From Nematostella vectensis (taxonomy: Eukaryota; Cnidaria; Anthozoa; Actiniaria; Edwardsiidae): 64,000 nt of DNA. Each line of letters starts with the position of its first letter. Positions within the stretch are counted from its first letter, which is position 1. Positions 32,670 to 46,127 of this stretch are shown here, piece by piece. The stretch spans positions 11,916,887 through 11,980,886 of the forward strand of contig NC_064034.1 of assembly GCF_932526225.1 (NCBI RefSeq), read 5' to 3'. The notes below the pieces were generated by a model. The model ran no database searches. It had not been told where the DNA came from and saw only the letters and a program-made list of their open reading frames with translations. A program made the position numbers and the translations under genes.

Positions 32670-35600
32670 ACCTGTTTTAATTTTTCCTTTGCATATTTTG
32701 TGTCCCAATATTTAATAAAACCATTGATGAATGTTTGGCTCATAAAAGCTCTAGCTCAATTGTACTAATTAAAAGGTCGCTGTACCCAGACATTACTGTT
32801 AATGCAGCAAGAAAAGTTTAGTTATAACATATAAAACATAGCTTGAGATTTACCATGTTTTCAGGATTTTCCCTGATATTGAGATACAAGATTGTATCTA
32901 TATGTTATTCATTTGTTGTGAATAGTATGCAAATTGTACAGACAAGCTAGACAAAGGTCTAAGGTATTGTTTACATTGAATGATATGATTTGTTAAAGTA
33001 TCTTTTCCTACTAAACTCCAACTTTTTATTCACATTATGTATCAGCATCTAGCATTGTTAAATGTAAAGCGGCCATATTTAGCTTTTTATTTCTCTTTTG
33101 TATTACTTGAAGAAATGTGGGGGTTTTCTCTATATCTAGTGTTACTATTTTACCGATGTTATTTTACCAATATATATAAACTTGTTAGCAACTAGTACAT
33201 ATCTCAAATGACAGGAAGGTGTGATTTGATTCACTTTCCTTAATATTTAATTATAAATGCCATCGATCATTTTGGAAGACTTAACTTTCTCATTTTTTCG
33301 AGTCAATAACAACATTCTAAGGTACTTTACCTGGTAAATAATGACAGTAGAAGAAACTTCCAAATAAAATTCGCTTCTCTGGACAAAATCATCTTATTTT
33401 ACCTGTGAAAAAATACGCGAGGTGTTAGAAGAGAAGGAATTGTCAGAGTTGAATATGAGTGAAAAGCAATCTCAGTTAACCGCATGTGGTATAACTAGAA
33501 TTTATTACAGTGTCTCGAGATAGCCCTGTTACCAAGTACAAAAATTGGCTCGATGGAATGCAACAGTGGTTGGAATCTGCAACAATAAATCTACGTTATG
33601 CGGTGGGGCATAGTTTTCAAGTTAACTTGATGTTTAAGTGCGTCCGTCAACAGTAATTCTTTGGCACTGGGCAAAATGCGGTCAGCGAATTTTTTTATAA
33701 CTACTGTGAGCATTCGCTTTCTAAAAGTGTGTTTTCGTATAGTGACTTGCCCTTGTCTATTTTTATTTAGTTATCTATATTTATTTAGGGTGTTTTCAAC
33801 GAAAAATTGGTGCTAGATTATCAATATAAAGATGGTTGATCTCGCATTTATAGATATGATAGGCCTGTACATATTTTTTTCTTCCTTTTTTTCTTTTTTT
33901 TTTCTTGGAATTGAACCCCTTTTCAATATTGGAATTATTAGTTGATATGGATAAAAGGTATGTTTCAGTACCCTTTTATTATCTGTACCAATCGCAAATT
34001 TCCATTGCTTTGGACCGAACTCCTTCCTATACCTTTTATCACGGCCATTCTAAGGGGTTACGGAAAATATACTTTTCGCGAAGTAATATTTTCGAATGGG
34101 CTTTCCGAAGAAAACATAATACACTGCAGTGTTCCAGAGTGTTTGAAGTATTTTAGTACCTATTTCGAGGCATTTCCTCACCGAATCTAGACGTATTGAT
34201 ACTGTTATAATGTTTGGTTTAAATAATTTATTTGATACAAAAGTGAATTGTCAAAGTGAATGTCAAATATTCCACCTGCAAAACACCTTACATTGTAATA
34301 TCAATTGTTTTTAAAATTACTTCGCTGCTACCACATCCCTACTGAAAATGCATCTTTGTGTTCCTTTTTATTAGAATGCTTTCTTTTCTTGTCATAGCAT
34401 ATTTTCCAAACAATTTGGTTATGCCGGTATCAATTATTCGAGCTAGTTTGCGATTTTATTGACCTGCTTACCTAAAATAAATCTGGTTAACCTGAAAACC
34501 ACTTGACATGTATCAACAAATATAGCAACACAAGATACTATACACACAACCCTTTTCAATATTCAAGTTTCCAATTTTTGGTCGTTTGTCTATGTTATGC
34601 AATGTCCTCTACTTTAATCATGATTTTTTTTTAACAAAGAATTCAATGGGACGTATAAATTGTAAAACTGTAATCATTACACAACAACAGTTTTCTTTAT
34701 AACTTTCTGGCAATTGCTTTGGCAAACTCATGATAATCGTCTCAAATGATATTTGTGCACCATGAATCGTATTAAAAGGGTTAACAAAAAACAAATAATA
34801 AAAGAGAGTGGACAAATGTTTGTCACACACAAACTTACAAATTCGTGCAAGAGTTCTGCATCCGTAAATCTCATCAAAGTAACAAAACGATGGCATGTTT
34901 TCTAATTTCCTGTCGTTCTTTTTGAGAAAAATAAGAAGAGTTCTAACCCAATATGACAACCTACCGATTCGACTTGATCCGCTTCAGGAAAAAAAAAATT
35001 GATGCCCGTGTTTCGCGAGTACGAGTATCGTGGTGATGGTTAGGACTAATTTGGACTTGATAGTTCATAAATGATTTATACGCCAGTCACTGCAGCGTCT
35101 ATTCTCCACATTTTGTCGCCTAGTGCAAAGCTTTCCCGTACCCCAAATTTACACCACTACAAAGACAGGCAAGTGCATTGGCCAGCCTTCACGTAGCTTG
35201 TGCGTCTTTTCAAATTGTAGCTAACTAAAGCATAAACCTGAGGTTTAGAGGAACAAATTTTAGTTCATAATGTTCGTTATGCTATTTAAAACTCATAGAT
35301 GTTATTCCTATTTTGCTAATTTTCCTGTTAATACTGACTCAGCGCCAGTACTGTTTTTGGGATCCACGAAGCCTGTAGCTTTTCTCGCACTTCGCACCTC
35401 GCTTTGAAGTATTGTTATGCTATACATATTGTGACACTTCTTTGAAAAATGAGCGAGTTTTTGTGATGCTGAATGTGTGACCGTTATTTGCAAGAAGATT
35501 TAACATTGTTCATATTTAAAACAAAGGACTCTTGCTTAGCATGTATTCTCTGATATTTTTTAAGAAAAAAATGTCATTGGTAAACGATTAAAGCAGCGAA

Positions 35601-37485
35601 GAAAGCGTGCCAAATTGATATGTTCATTAGCATCTGAGAGACTCATTCCAGCCCTTCCTTAAACAGAACGGCGATTTCTATACAAGCTATTGACTATAAT
35701 AACAATATCATTCACAGTCGTCCAACGTGCGTATACACCTTTGGCCCGTACCCAGGATTCTTCTTGGGGGGGGGGGGGGGGGGCGCACCGCACCCCCCCT
35801 GGGTACGAGCCTGTTATTAACCAATTATTCTAACATATGACAAATCATTTATCCTTTAGAATTAGTACTCCCCCCCTTTTGCCGCACAAAACTGAGTCAT
35901 TTCTAATTAAAGGATCGTCAAACACTATCCTTTTTTCCATTACATGACTGCGCACCCAACCTTAACTAATCTTGGGTAAGCGCCTTTTAGTGAATGAACG
36001 ATTTCTACTGCGATTTATTTTCGTCGCCTATTTTGTATAAACGCTTAATGGAAATCGATTTTCCCTTGGAAGCGTTAGGGCGAACATCACATGAATATTT
36101 GATTCCTCATTCCTTTTCAAAAATTTGAGCAGTGAAACATCGACCTGCCTTTAACGACAAAGTTCAAATAAATGCGTACTTTATGTGAGGGAAATGAGTT
36201 AGGCTTCCAACTCATCTCACACTTGATTTTGCCTCAATGGCAAATTATAAATGTTAACCTAGTATATAAAAAACGCCAGAAAACATATCATTACCATTGC
36301 TATTGGTATTGACTTTCATTTTTATACAATATTTATAAAACACTTTAAAAAAATCACTGTAACTATTCCATAGCCTCCGATAGATTATTCGCAAGACGTT
36401 TTTTACCTGGATATGTCTTCACTTTAAAAAAACCCCACAATATTTCTTTACTTCTTTTTCGAATTGTGCATCTTTCTGAATGTCTTTGAGTAATGCTTAA
36501 AACAGGACTTACGTTTGTGCAATTCCCTTGTTCCATTCCCCTGTTTAGTTACATCAATATAAACACCAGCTTGATAACTGCTTCTGCGCCTTCAGAAATG
36601 AGCTGTACTATCAATCAATCGTTGCTTCAATAGCAGACCCATCTGTCCTGCCTGCAAGCCATAGTAGCTCAGGAAATGTCATTTTGATGGGTTCTCTGTC
36701 GCGGTGTTGATTTTGTGTTTCAGATTTTGGAGACCAAGACTCCAAACATGCGAGACATGGTGCATTTAGCTAAACAGAATTTAAAGAACAGGAGAGTTTG
36801 TTATACGCTTTAGACTTCTGCTGTGATCTCCTACAGTGAGGAGAGATTATAACAATTTCTCACGTTAACTGAAAGCAAGGATCCAATTCAAATATTGATG
36901 CCCTCTAAGTTTTTATTTTATTGTAGCACGCGAACTAGTTAATATTTGCAGTGAAAATATTATCTGAAAAACTGTTTGGGAAATTTACCTCACTGACTCA
37001 ACATAAAGTCCGTAAAAATAAAAAGTTATGGGGGAAATTTATCGATACGCTGTTTGTCTCACTATGCCACCCGTGATATTATTTCTACTGTCAACGTTCA
37101 TGGTTGCGTTTCTCTATATTTTCTTGAATATATACATTTTATATGTGTTGTAATCAGGGTTCTGTTCAGCGTGCTTTATAGAAAAAATCGTGGTACTCTA
37201 CCACAAGCATGACGAGGGCGCGATAGACCCCCCCCAAAAAAAATTCTACCTATAAAATTTTAAAACTTAGCAAAGAAAATAACTAAAAATAAAAATAACG
37301 ACCTTAAAGACTTAAAAAAAATACACTCAGTGTAGAGCCGTAGCCAGGGGGGGGGGAGGGGGCGGTTCGGAAGACCCACCCCACATTCGACTGAAGGTCC
37401 GAGGGTCTGATTAAGAAAAATTAAAATTAAGCTACGACGAGCTACCCAAGATAAAATGGTTCCGTTTATAGCTAAATGAACCCCC
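32670..37485. other. AT-rich region, no gene recognised
   Basis: It may contain the missing first exon(s) of the channel gene on the minus strand, but I found no signal-peptide exon with a phase-2 donor that I could defend. A 114-codon minus-strand frame at 34618-34959 shows no known domain. A poly-G MITE-type hairpin lies at 35746-35809, and a G-rich run at about 37348-37361. Confidence 0.5.
35746..35809. mobile_element. MITE family B copy around an 18-G tract
   Basis: CCGTACCCAGGATTCTTCTT followed by about 18 G, then GCGCACCGCACCCCCCCTGGGTACG, form a short hairpin with inverted CGTACCCAGG ends. The poly-G tract lies in the loop side, so its length may be unstable. Confidence 0.7.
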
Positions 37486-38521
37486 TGTAGAGCCCACAAA
37501 TGTAATAAACCACAAATGTAATAACAAGTTACCCACAAATGTAATAAACCCACAATTGTAGAACTATATTGCCCACAAATGTAATAACATATTACCCACA
37601 AATGTAATAAACCACAAATGTAATAACAAGTTACCCACAAATGTAATAACAAGTTACCCACAAATTTAATAAACCACAAATGTAATAACAAGTTACCCAC
37701 AAATGTAATAAACCACAAATGTAATAACAAGTTACCCACAAATTTAATAAACCACAAATGTAATAACAAGTTACCCACAAATGTAATAAACCCACAATTG
37801 TAGAACTATATTGCCCACAAATGTAATAACATATTACCCACAAATGTAATAAACCACAAATGTAATAACAAGTTACCCACAAATGTAATAAACCACAAAT
37901 GTAATAACAAGTTACCCACAAATGTAATAACAAGTTACCCACAAATGTAATAACAAGTTACCCACAAATGCAATAAACCTACAAATATAATAAAAAGTTA
38001 CCCACAAATTTAATAAACCACAAATGTAATAACAAGTTACCCACAAATGTAATAAACCACAAATGTAATAACAAGTTACCCACAAATGTAATAAACCCAC
38101 AATTGTAGAACTATATTGCCCACAAATGTAATAACATATTACCCACAAATGTAATAAACCACAAATGTAATAACAAGTTACCCACAAATGTAATAAACCC
38201 TCAATTGTAGAACCATATTGCCCACAAATGTAATGTCATGTAGAGATTTAACACTGCAACTGCGGAGTTTGCTTCGAATACACAACTGTTGTTGACGACG
38301 TCATAACAGTATCTATCAAATCTAATTTGTTGTTTAGGACATCAAGTAGGTGGTAGACATGTTCTTAACAGCTCCTCAGTTAGAGCCATAAGATCCATGT
38401 TATTACATTTGTAGGTAACTTGCTACATACAAGTTTTGTAGGTAACTTGCCATATACTTGTTATATTACATTTGTGGGTTTACTACACTTGTGGGTAGTT
38501 ATTACATTTGCGGGCTCTACA
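37486..38521. mobile_element. TIR element built on a minisatellite (CCCACAAATGTAATAA)
   Basis: The ends TGTAGAGCCCACAAATGTAA and its inverse GTTATTACATTTGCGGGCTCTACA mark a 1.04 kb unit. From 37491 to about 38235 it consists of dozens of copies of CCCACAAATGTAATAA joined by ACAAGTTA, ACATATTA or ACC linkers, with a higher-order period marked by CCCACAATTGTAGAACTATATTGC (four times). The same motif appears in the opposite orientation at 38397-38520. No coding potential; long minus-strand frames (YYICGLLHLWVTC) are repeat artefacts. Confidence 0.75.
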
Positions 38522-38950
38522 CCCCTCCCCCCCCCCCCCTCCGCTCGGGCCTGCAGTGTCATGCAGTGACAATATGCCAATAGGAAAGTCCATATTTACT
38601 GTAGTTTATCTTATAATTTAAATTGACGGTAGAATTGACTGACGCTCCTAGTCAACACATTTTCCGAAGCAATCCTTTTCATGATCCTTTGAACTCTATT
38701 CAATTTGTAATTTTTGCTATTATTTCAGGCTCCGATCTTCGTTGCTGATAGTCCTGCACCCTCGAATATCCGGGATCTTGACCGGGATCTTATTTTGTGT
38801 CCACGCCCTGCAAAGAATGTATGTTTTATTTTAGATTTATTACATTCGTCTCTTACATGAAGTCAATGTCTTACTTGTTTGGCGCAATAGGAAAGTCTAA
38901 AGGTTTACAGATTCCCCTTTCAAGACTTGAGCACGATTTATTTTAATTAA

Positions 38951-40049
38951 GGGAGCGGTCATCAATTACTGAGGGGGAGGGGGGTGTGCCGACAAATTTT
39001 GCGAAACCCTAGGCTAAAAAATTCCCCCTCCTCAAATCCAAGCCAAAAATCGTGACCCCCCCAAAAAATTTGCATCTCCTTCCCACCACCACCATATCTC
39101 TTTAAAACCACAGAGACTTGATATACATACTGAGTGTAACTGAATATAGCCTTTACTAAAATAATATAATAATAATAATAGTCTAATATTTATATAGCAC
39201 ATTTTCCATAGGCCCATAGTCAGGGGCCGGCTTGAGGATCGACAGCTGCCAATCTGGACAAACTGGGTACGGCCGGAAAGGTAGGACTGAAACCACTTGT
39301 GTACTGGTCCAGTGGTTCCAACACTGGTCGAAAGCCTCGACAACAGTATGGAGTGATCTACAGTGTCGAATGCCGCAGAAAGATCGAGCAATAGTAGCAT
39401 GACACAGCCACCATCGTCGGTGACTCGCAGGACTTCATTCTGGACCATCAGTAGCGTGGTTTTGGTGCTATGGCTCTCTTTACAAGCTGACTGGAACAGT
39501 TACTAAAAGTTGTTGTCCCGCACGTGATTCTTCAGCTGAACAGAGACAGCTTTCTCGCAAGTTTTTGCAAGAAACATGAGATTCGAGATGGGACGGTGGT
39601 TGTTGAAGACCTCATGATCCAGCGAAGGTTTATAGGTCAGCTAGCATGTATTTTGTAATATTTAATTTATTTTAGAGTGGCACAGAGATAAACAGCAAAT
39701 GTGTCGCTAGAAAACGACTAGGTTTCGCAACATTTTAAGATATTCTTTTTGTTCAACTGATTAGAACGGGCAGCTTTGTCTGTCAACCATGAGAGGGATC
39801 TCAAAATTTATTTATATAAAGACAAGATTAGTACCTCAACAAAGGAAACATTGTGAAGTGAATAAAATTTACATTTGAACAATGACTATCTAGCTCAGTA
39901 TTATATTAAAACCAGACTTAAACTCGGCGCCCCCCTTTAATAACAGCCCAAAAATATGTGACCCCCCCCCCTAAATCAGCGCCCAAAAAACAAAGCTCCC
40001 CCCCCTACATATTTGCCCCAACACCCCTAGTAATAAATGACCGCTCCCT
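38951..40049. mobile_element. 1.1 kb TIR element hosting a retrotransposon fragment
   Basis: The left end GGGAGCGGTCATCAATTACT and right end (complement GGGAGCGGTCATTTATTACT) are inverted. Just inside each end are C- or G-rich runs (GAGGGGGAGGGG, GACCCCCCCC). The reverse-transcriptase fragment at 39228-39640 lies within it. Confidence 0.7.
39228..39640 (-). pseudogene. reverse-transcriptase fragment (CR1/L2-like non-LTR element)
   Basis: Translated minus-strand blocks FNNHRPISNLMFLAKTCEKAV, then after in-frame stops TTLLMVQNEVLRV and the motif A region LLLLDLSAAFDTVDHSILLS, then FQSYLSGRTQFVQIG are typical of CR1/L2-type RT. The fragment is cut off on both sides, lacks the FADD/YADD motif and has stops near 39505, so it is dead. 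Confidence 0.85.
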
Positions 40050-40455
40050 AAGTATGAAGCTCTCCAGCACTATCCTTTCATCAAGACTTTTGAAAATTTG
40101 TTCTGGTCTTTTGCTATTTTTTTTTTAAGATGAGCTCCGACCCTTCTTACCTCGGATATTGCCTTTCTTGCTCAGTTGCACCCGAAGACTTCTAATTGAA
40201 TACGAAAAAAAAAAGGGTTTAAAGGTGACCTACAAATATCTGCAACTTAAATTTAGCTGTTTTGCGGATCGCATCATATTTTGTGCGTTTTACGGGTTTG
40301 CCGATTTCTTTTACGTGTTTAGCGGATCATACTTTTTCCATATTTCTCTCTCATTTTTTTTTTGGCAAAACGCTACCCAAGCTAATTTGTAATTATCTAT
40401 GATATCTAAGCATTGTTTGTTGCATCGCAAATAAATCCGAATCCCGTTTGATACG

Positions 40456-43400
40456 CTATTTTTTGTTATACGTTAATTGCAGTTTCCCAGAGCGTTTTTG
40501 TTGACCCACCGACAAGAGATTGGAAGCCAAGAGATGACCTCCATAGGCTTGGCGTAATGAGTATGACGTCACCTCTTTATTGTAATGAACCTCTGTATCC
40601 AACAGGTTTCCAAATGTAAGCTTTACACCGCTGACCCGCGTACTGCAACGCGAGGGAGCAGACTGGGCACCACATCGAGTCTTCGAGCGATAACCGTTGG
40701 GGAATGGGGTCGAGGTTATGTGAAACGAGGCGCTGCTGTGCGGCATCGTAGTGAAACTGGCGAGCCGTGAGCTACGCGTTGGCGTGCGCAGAGGTCTAGC
40801 ATTCCCACATACGAATGCGCATCCACTTGAGCTTATAGACCGTTGACTACATGTCGCTGATCGCTTACTTACTGAAACACAAAAATGGAAATCTTATGAG
40901 AAATGGCGAATATTTGCGTGGTCTTGTGAATAGCGTTTACGTTTTCTTACCGTAGTTATTGCGTTTGCTGCAGGGCAGGAACACACTGTCTATAGAAACC
41001 GTGTGTGAGACCCTCAGCGATGGCAAAAGTCTGCAAGCAAAATGATAGATACCGTATTTGTTCTATATCCTTCGTCTCTTATAGTATAAACAAACTTCTG
41101 TATTAGCTTTAGGTCCTTTTTCCTTCTACTCATTCTTCAAGTCTACCTGAATTAGCATGCATGATATGTATGACGCGTGTTGATCAATTCAAATCAGACA
41201 AGTACATAACACACAATCCTGGCGATAGGGACAGGGTTGAAATTTCTATCCCTACTATTAAATTAGCCTGGACTTGATTTTTTTGTTTTGCATCTCCTGT
41301 CTCTTGTGATCTCTTTTTAATCAATGAATGCAGCATGTACGTGAAAAACGAAAGCTGGCGAAGAAGAAACTGGGATGTGTAATTTACAGAAACCCTGCAT
41401 CCAATAGAGAACAGGTCCCCTTCAGTCTGGCGGCATCTTGTGACGAGGGCGGGGTTCTAGGGTACCTGTTAAGAAGCTGTGAGGCAACCGCAGCAAGGTC
41501 CGTTGTGTTGGTATACGCCAGCGCATGGATATCATTGTTACAGGCCTAGATTCAGAATAAAATTCAATTAAAATATATAACACTACAATTCTGATATATA
41601 TTATATTCATATTAAATTTATTATAAAATGGAAATTAATATAGTGAAGATAAATAATTTCATATATTGAAGATACTTATTTTTATCATTTCAGATAAATA
41701 TTATCATATATTTACATATACCGCACGCTTTCGTTTTAGTACTTACGCATGTTTGTAGTACTTAGCAAGTTGAAAATATTGAATATATGCTTTATTAAAA
41801 GATGAAATGTCTTGAACATGCTTTTTATACGTACCGTGACGAAGTCTGCATTAGATCGAGACTCGCATAGACTCACTTCATTCTGAGGAAAAGATTGATG
41901 GAGTCAATGACATGATTTTAATTTTAATCATCAATAGTGGTGTGGTGGTGCCGGCGATGGCTTTAACCCCTTGTGCTTGCTTCGGTCATATAGGGACACT
42001 TCCTACCAAAAATCCAACAGTGTGGATTTCCTTTAAATATGTGGTATTTAGAAAAAAAAATGAAATGTTTACTCATTCATTTTTATGTACGTAGTTTTAT
42101 ATATATATGATGAGGATAAAAACTATAATTTTTTTTCAATCGTGGGTAGCCTACAGATGATTATCAAACACATTGTTATGTCGTTCAGTGCCACGCGACG
42201 ACTGAAGCCCTATTTCAGATCGAGGATGACAGAGGATCGTGTAATATTCTGAAAAGTCTGACGCATTGATGCCAATAGAGCTAAAAAACCTTCACAGGAA
42301 TGCTGGATGAGGGGCCACGCCCTTATTCAGCTTCTGAATGCTTTGACTGCAACTTGTTAAAATCCTGCGTACGCCGGTGATTTTATACTTTGAATTACTT
42401 TGGAGATGTTTTTGAAGATGCCTCTTAGCAGCCAACCACAGGCTTGTCTTGTATTAAGCCAAATGGAGTAGTTTACGTCTTTCATCGCCTAAAGAGCGAA
42501 AAGCTAAACCGTTAGCTAATCTGTCACCATTGGTTAGCATGGTTTAAAACGGAATTTAATGTGCCTAATTGGACTTTTTGGACATTTCGGATAAACAAAG
42601 AAACAAAATGGCTTGTAGTAGCTCTTGCAATACCCTAGATACCAGAGGCTATAAGATCAAGGGAAAGAACATAGAGGACAGACCTCTTTGATGAGTGGAG
42701 CTTAGAGCCCTTGGTACCCAGGGTATACTTGCAAAACAACTTTAATAGAAATGAGTGGCAAGTTTACCACACCTTTCAATCACACTATTTTCCACACCTA
42801 TCAATCTTTATCAAAAACCGCCAGTTGGAGTTTTGCCACATTACTAAGGCACACGATAATGCTCCTCTAAAAATGAGAATGTGCCAACAATTGCTTGCGA
42901 AAGACAATATGGTGGACCAAGGCGTCTGATCGGACGCCTTGGACTAGGCTTCCTGTGGTTAGTAAACCACAGAAAGTCCACTGCTCTCCCTGGTTCCTCC
43001 CACTTCAACCAGTCATGGGAACCCCAACGGAACTGTAGGGGTTTGTGGCCCTATTACTACATATCCCATCATGTATTTTCCCTTTACCTTTTCGTTATAC
43101 TTCAGTAAAAAGAACGCGCAAGCCCGGATACAAAAGAGATCCTAGAGAAAAAAATAGATAAATTTCTTGGTATTCCATCCCAGAACCCCGTCTGACAGCA
43201 ACAACATGTATTGTCTCTTATCCCAAAACCCTCTTCCTATAAGCTTACGATGAACTTAACCATTGCTGTTTTAAATGGCTCATTGTCCCAGGGGCTTGAC
43301 GTCTTACTGGCAGAAGTGCTAAAGAAGGACTCAAATCAGCTGCCATTATTATGATATTGGTTGACAAATGCTACTTCGCCCTCGTTAGAATTTTGGATTT

Positions 43401-46127
43401 GTTTTTAATTAATGTTGACTCGACACCAGATTAACAAAATAAAATTTGTTAGATGTAGATCCTTACCGGGTTCTTGAAATCAAGAACTAGAGCTTCTTCG
43501 ATGTGTCTCAACGCTAACTCATAGTCTCCTAAGTATGAAAGACGAATTTGCCTTAATATCATCATATCCAGCACCACATTCATTTCCTTCATTTCTCCTT
43601 TATCATCATCCTCAATATAATCTTCAACATCACCTACACTATTAAAATCATCATCAAAAACATCATCACAATCGTCATCCCAGCCACCATTATCAACACT
43701 CCTTATAAACTTCACACCAACACCGTTGATATCAAGGCCCTCAAGTCAATTATCATCAACACTACCATCATCAACAGGGGCCCGAATATTATAAAAGAAT
43801 AACCAGTAGGGGCGTGACTGTGCTCCTAACATTTTCTTGATGTTTCTGTATTGTGCCCCTCCAATATTTCGAGGCCACTACGGCACTGATCAATCATTAA
43901 GATAAAAATGTTAACAACAAAATCATCATTCATTTTTGGTCATCATCATCATAAACGTAAACATCATTGTCATTGTCGTAAATTATCTCTGCCAACAAAT
44001 GTGAATATCACCACGCCCTTCCTTATCATAATCGTACCCTGTTGTAGATGACACGTCGACATCTTGGCAAGGGCCGGAACGTGGAGATGGAGAACATTTC
44101 CCGTGATGCAACCGGCGCGACATCCAACCTGTCATCATGGGACGTTTGTGTTAATATTGCGGACGATTACATTCATTCAGCTTATCATGCAGTCTAGAAA
44201 CTGAATTAAAACAATACGAAACACGTACACGACACACGAGCGCAGGAGTTACTTCTTGAATAATCTTATGGAAAAGAGATAAGGAAACGTTTTTATGATA
44301 AATAAGCTATTCCTTTACATGATGTAGAGATTAGATGTAGCAAAGCTGAAGGTAAATGCATACCCTTGTCTTTAATTTATTTTATGGTCCAAAAAGTCGA
44401 TAGTTAACAAAGACTGTGCCCCTCCCTGTCTGACAGAAAAAAACTTTAGTTCTCACCATGAATCTGTTTTAGTCTTTTAGCAGAAGTCGGTCAAACGCAA
44501 TGATAAATACACACTGCACTTCTGATCAAGATAGAAGGGCTAATTAACTAACCTTTTTCCTGCTGACTGCTCTCATAGCAGATGCGAAATGCTTGATGGC
44601 TTCCTTGGTCTGAGTAAGATTCTGACACGCTACCCCATAATGCATGTGTGACTCGTAAATCTTGATTTGCGAAAAAAAGAAGAGCGTGTAGAACCGCGCG
44701 TAAACAGCACCAGCATCACTGGTGAGACGCAAGCCCAGCAAAGCTAGCGCTACTAGGGGCACTTTGCCACTTTTCTTTTGCCTTTTGGTCAAACTAACCT
44801 AGCGGCGCCAACAATGCTGGCCGGTGTTGGCACTGTTGTAAACATGGCTTTTACTCTACTTTTTTTTCGTCGAATCGAGTGCACTGTTGTCTGTTGTGTT
44901 TCATAGTCATCGTTATCATCCTCAGTATCTTATTATTACCATTACAAGCCACACCATGACATTGTCACCATAATCAAACTCTTTATTTACATTTCCGCAG
45001 TCATCATCAACCATACTAAAGTCATCACTATAGTCATCCTCTTCATTCACACTACCACAGTCATTATCAACATCAACCATACTAAAGTCGTTACTTCAAT
45101 CGTCGTTTTCATCAACAATCACGCGCTTTTCATCATCACCAATGATAGCAACATCATCAAAACATCATCATCGGTTATATATATGTTCCAGTAACCTGCA
45201 TAGCAAGCCAAAAGGGTTGGGAAAGAAGAGAGACGGAAACGAGTCGCGCGCGCTTGCATTTGCTCCATCCTTGGGGCGTATCACTCATTTCCCCAAGCCC
45301 TCTGCGCTTGCTATGCAGGCTAATGTTTCAATTCTTATAACAAATGTCATAATATTTTTTATCCGTATGCCACGATAACATATCGACATGATTCTGACTA
45401 GTGCGCAATTATCCTTCTTCATAGAACCGCCCCTCTTACCAGCATTCTCAATGCATTGACGTCAATGCTGTCGCTGTTAAGACTGACTTCGCGAAGGGCA
45501 CTTATCAGATGTTTGTAACTATTTGCTGCCTGTCGTAACACAATAAAATGATATTATATGCCTTGCCATAAAAATGGTGATTTAGAATTTACAAAAAAAA
45601 CAGAACAATAAAATTATTATTGAAGATAAAATATTATTGAAGATAAACTGTCGTTGGTAAGGCTGACTTTGCAAAAGTCCTGTAACTGTTTGTTGCTTGC
45701 TGTAACATAATGGGATTAAATCATAATATTCCCTCCTGAATATGATAAACGAGCTGAACTAAATAAACATAGCAAAATTATAAATCATATCACTTTGCGA
45801 GCGGAATTTGTAAGCGGAGTTTTTCATTGTAAAATCCCTATTTATCTAAGCGGTAAAGCGTATTCAAAAAAATAAAAACAGAATAGAATTTTAATTATTT
45901 GCGATATCTTTTCAATATCTGGTGGCTTCCCTGTATACTATATACCATTTTACTGATCATTGTTCTAGTGTGAACCCTACCTTTCGCCACATTTGTCGTC
46001 GCTCGTAGCGAATAGCGGCGGATAAAGCATTTTTAGCCTCTTCCATTTCCCGTTGAATATTGAGAATATTATTTTGAAACATTGGGAAAACGAAACTTTT
46101 CCTCTCATGGAAAACACTAGAACACTT
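40456..46127 (-). CDS. TPR-repeat protein gene (3' part; one or more exons unresolved)
   Basis: Exons in transcript order: 46127-45981, 45529-45440, 44660-44553, an unresolved gap, 43528-43467, 41545-41466, 41030-40951 and 40871-40456. All borders have AG/GT and compatible phases, except that an exon changing phase 0 to 1 is missing between 44553 and 43528. Helical pairs look like tetratricopeptide repeats: EEAKNALSAAIRYERRQMW, YESHMHYGVACQNLTQTKE followed by AIKHFASAMRAV, and GDYELALRHIEEALVLD. After the TPR part (SQLLNRLLPSLRVSHTVSID) the last exon encodes a low-complexity Ser/Arg/Thr tail of about 140 residues ending at 40456. TPR proteins are scaffolds; which family this belongs to I cannot say. 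Large introns hold ATC-rich simple repeats and MITEs. Confidence 0.65.
42914..42977. repeat. two adjacent hairpins in TPR-gene intron
   Basis: CCAAGGCGTC-TGATCG-GACGCCTTGG is a perfect 10-bp stem. It is followed directly by a second stem-loop, CTTCCTGTGGTT-AGT-AAACCACAGAAAG. They are probably the core of a small palindromic element. Confidence 0.6.
43560..44000. repeat. (ATC/CAT)-rich simple sequence and MITE family A copy 4
   Basis: Degenerate CATCATCA-type microsatellite covers much of 43560-43780 and 43900-43990; a second patch lies at 44910-45170. Between them, 43797-43888 is an inverted partial copy of MITE family A (AGTAGGGGCGTGACTGTGC, TTTCTGTATTGTGCCCCTCC). All lies in introns of the TPR gene. 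Confidence 0.7.
45195..45319. mobile_element. 125-bp MITE with CCTGCATAGCAAGC ends
   Basis: CCTGCATAGCAAGCCAAAAG at the left is inverted at the right as GCTTGCTATGCAGG, with further partial inner pairing (GGTTGGGAAAG / TTTCCCCAAGCC). It is intronic and non-coding. Confidence 0.7.

Noticed and set aside
34618..34959. 113-codon minus frame as first exon of the channel
   Set aside because: It has no signal peptide, and no phase-2 donor joins it convincingly to the exon at 32108.
37260..38187. Long minus-strand frames reading YYICGLLHLWVTC repeats
   Set aside because: They are translations of the CCCACAAATGTAATAA minisatellite, open only because the unit lacks stops in that frame.
42914..42977. 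Hairpins considered as a tRNA gene
   Set aside because: There are only two simple stems, with no acceptor-stem pairing, no A/B box consensus and no anticodon arm layout.
44010..44150. Missing TPR exon between 43528 and 44553
   Set aside because: A segment flanked by AG and GT is open in one frame, but its translation does not resemble TPR helices and its phase does not fit.
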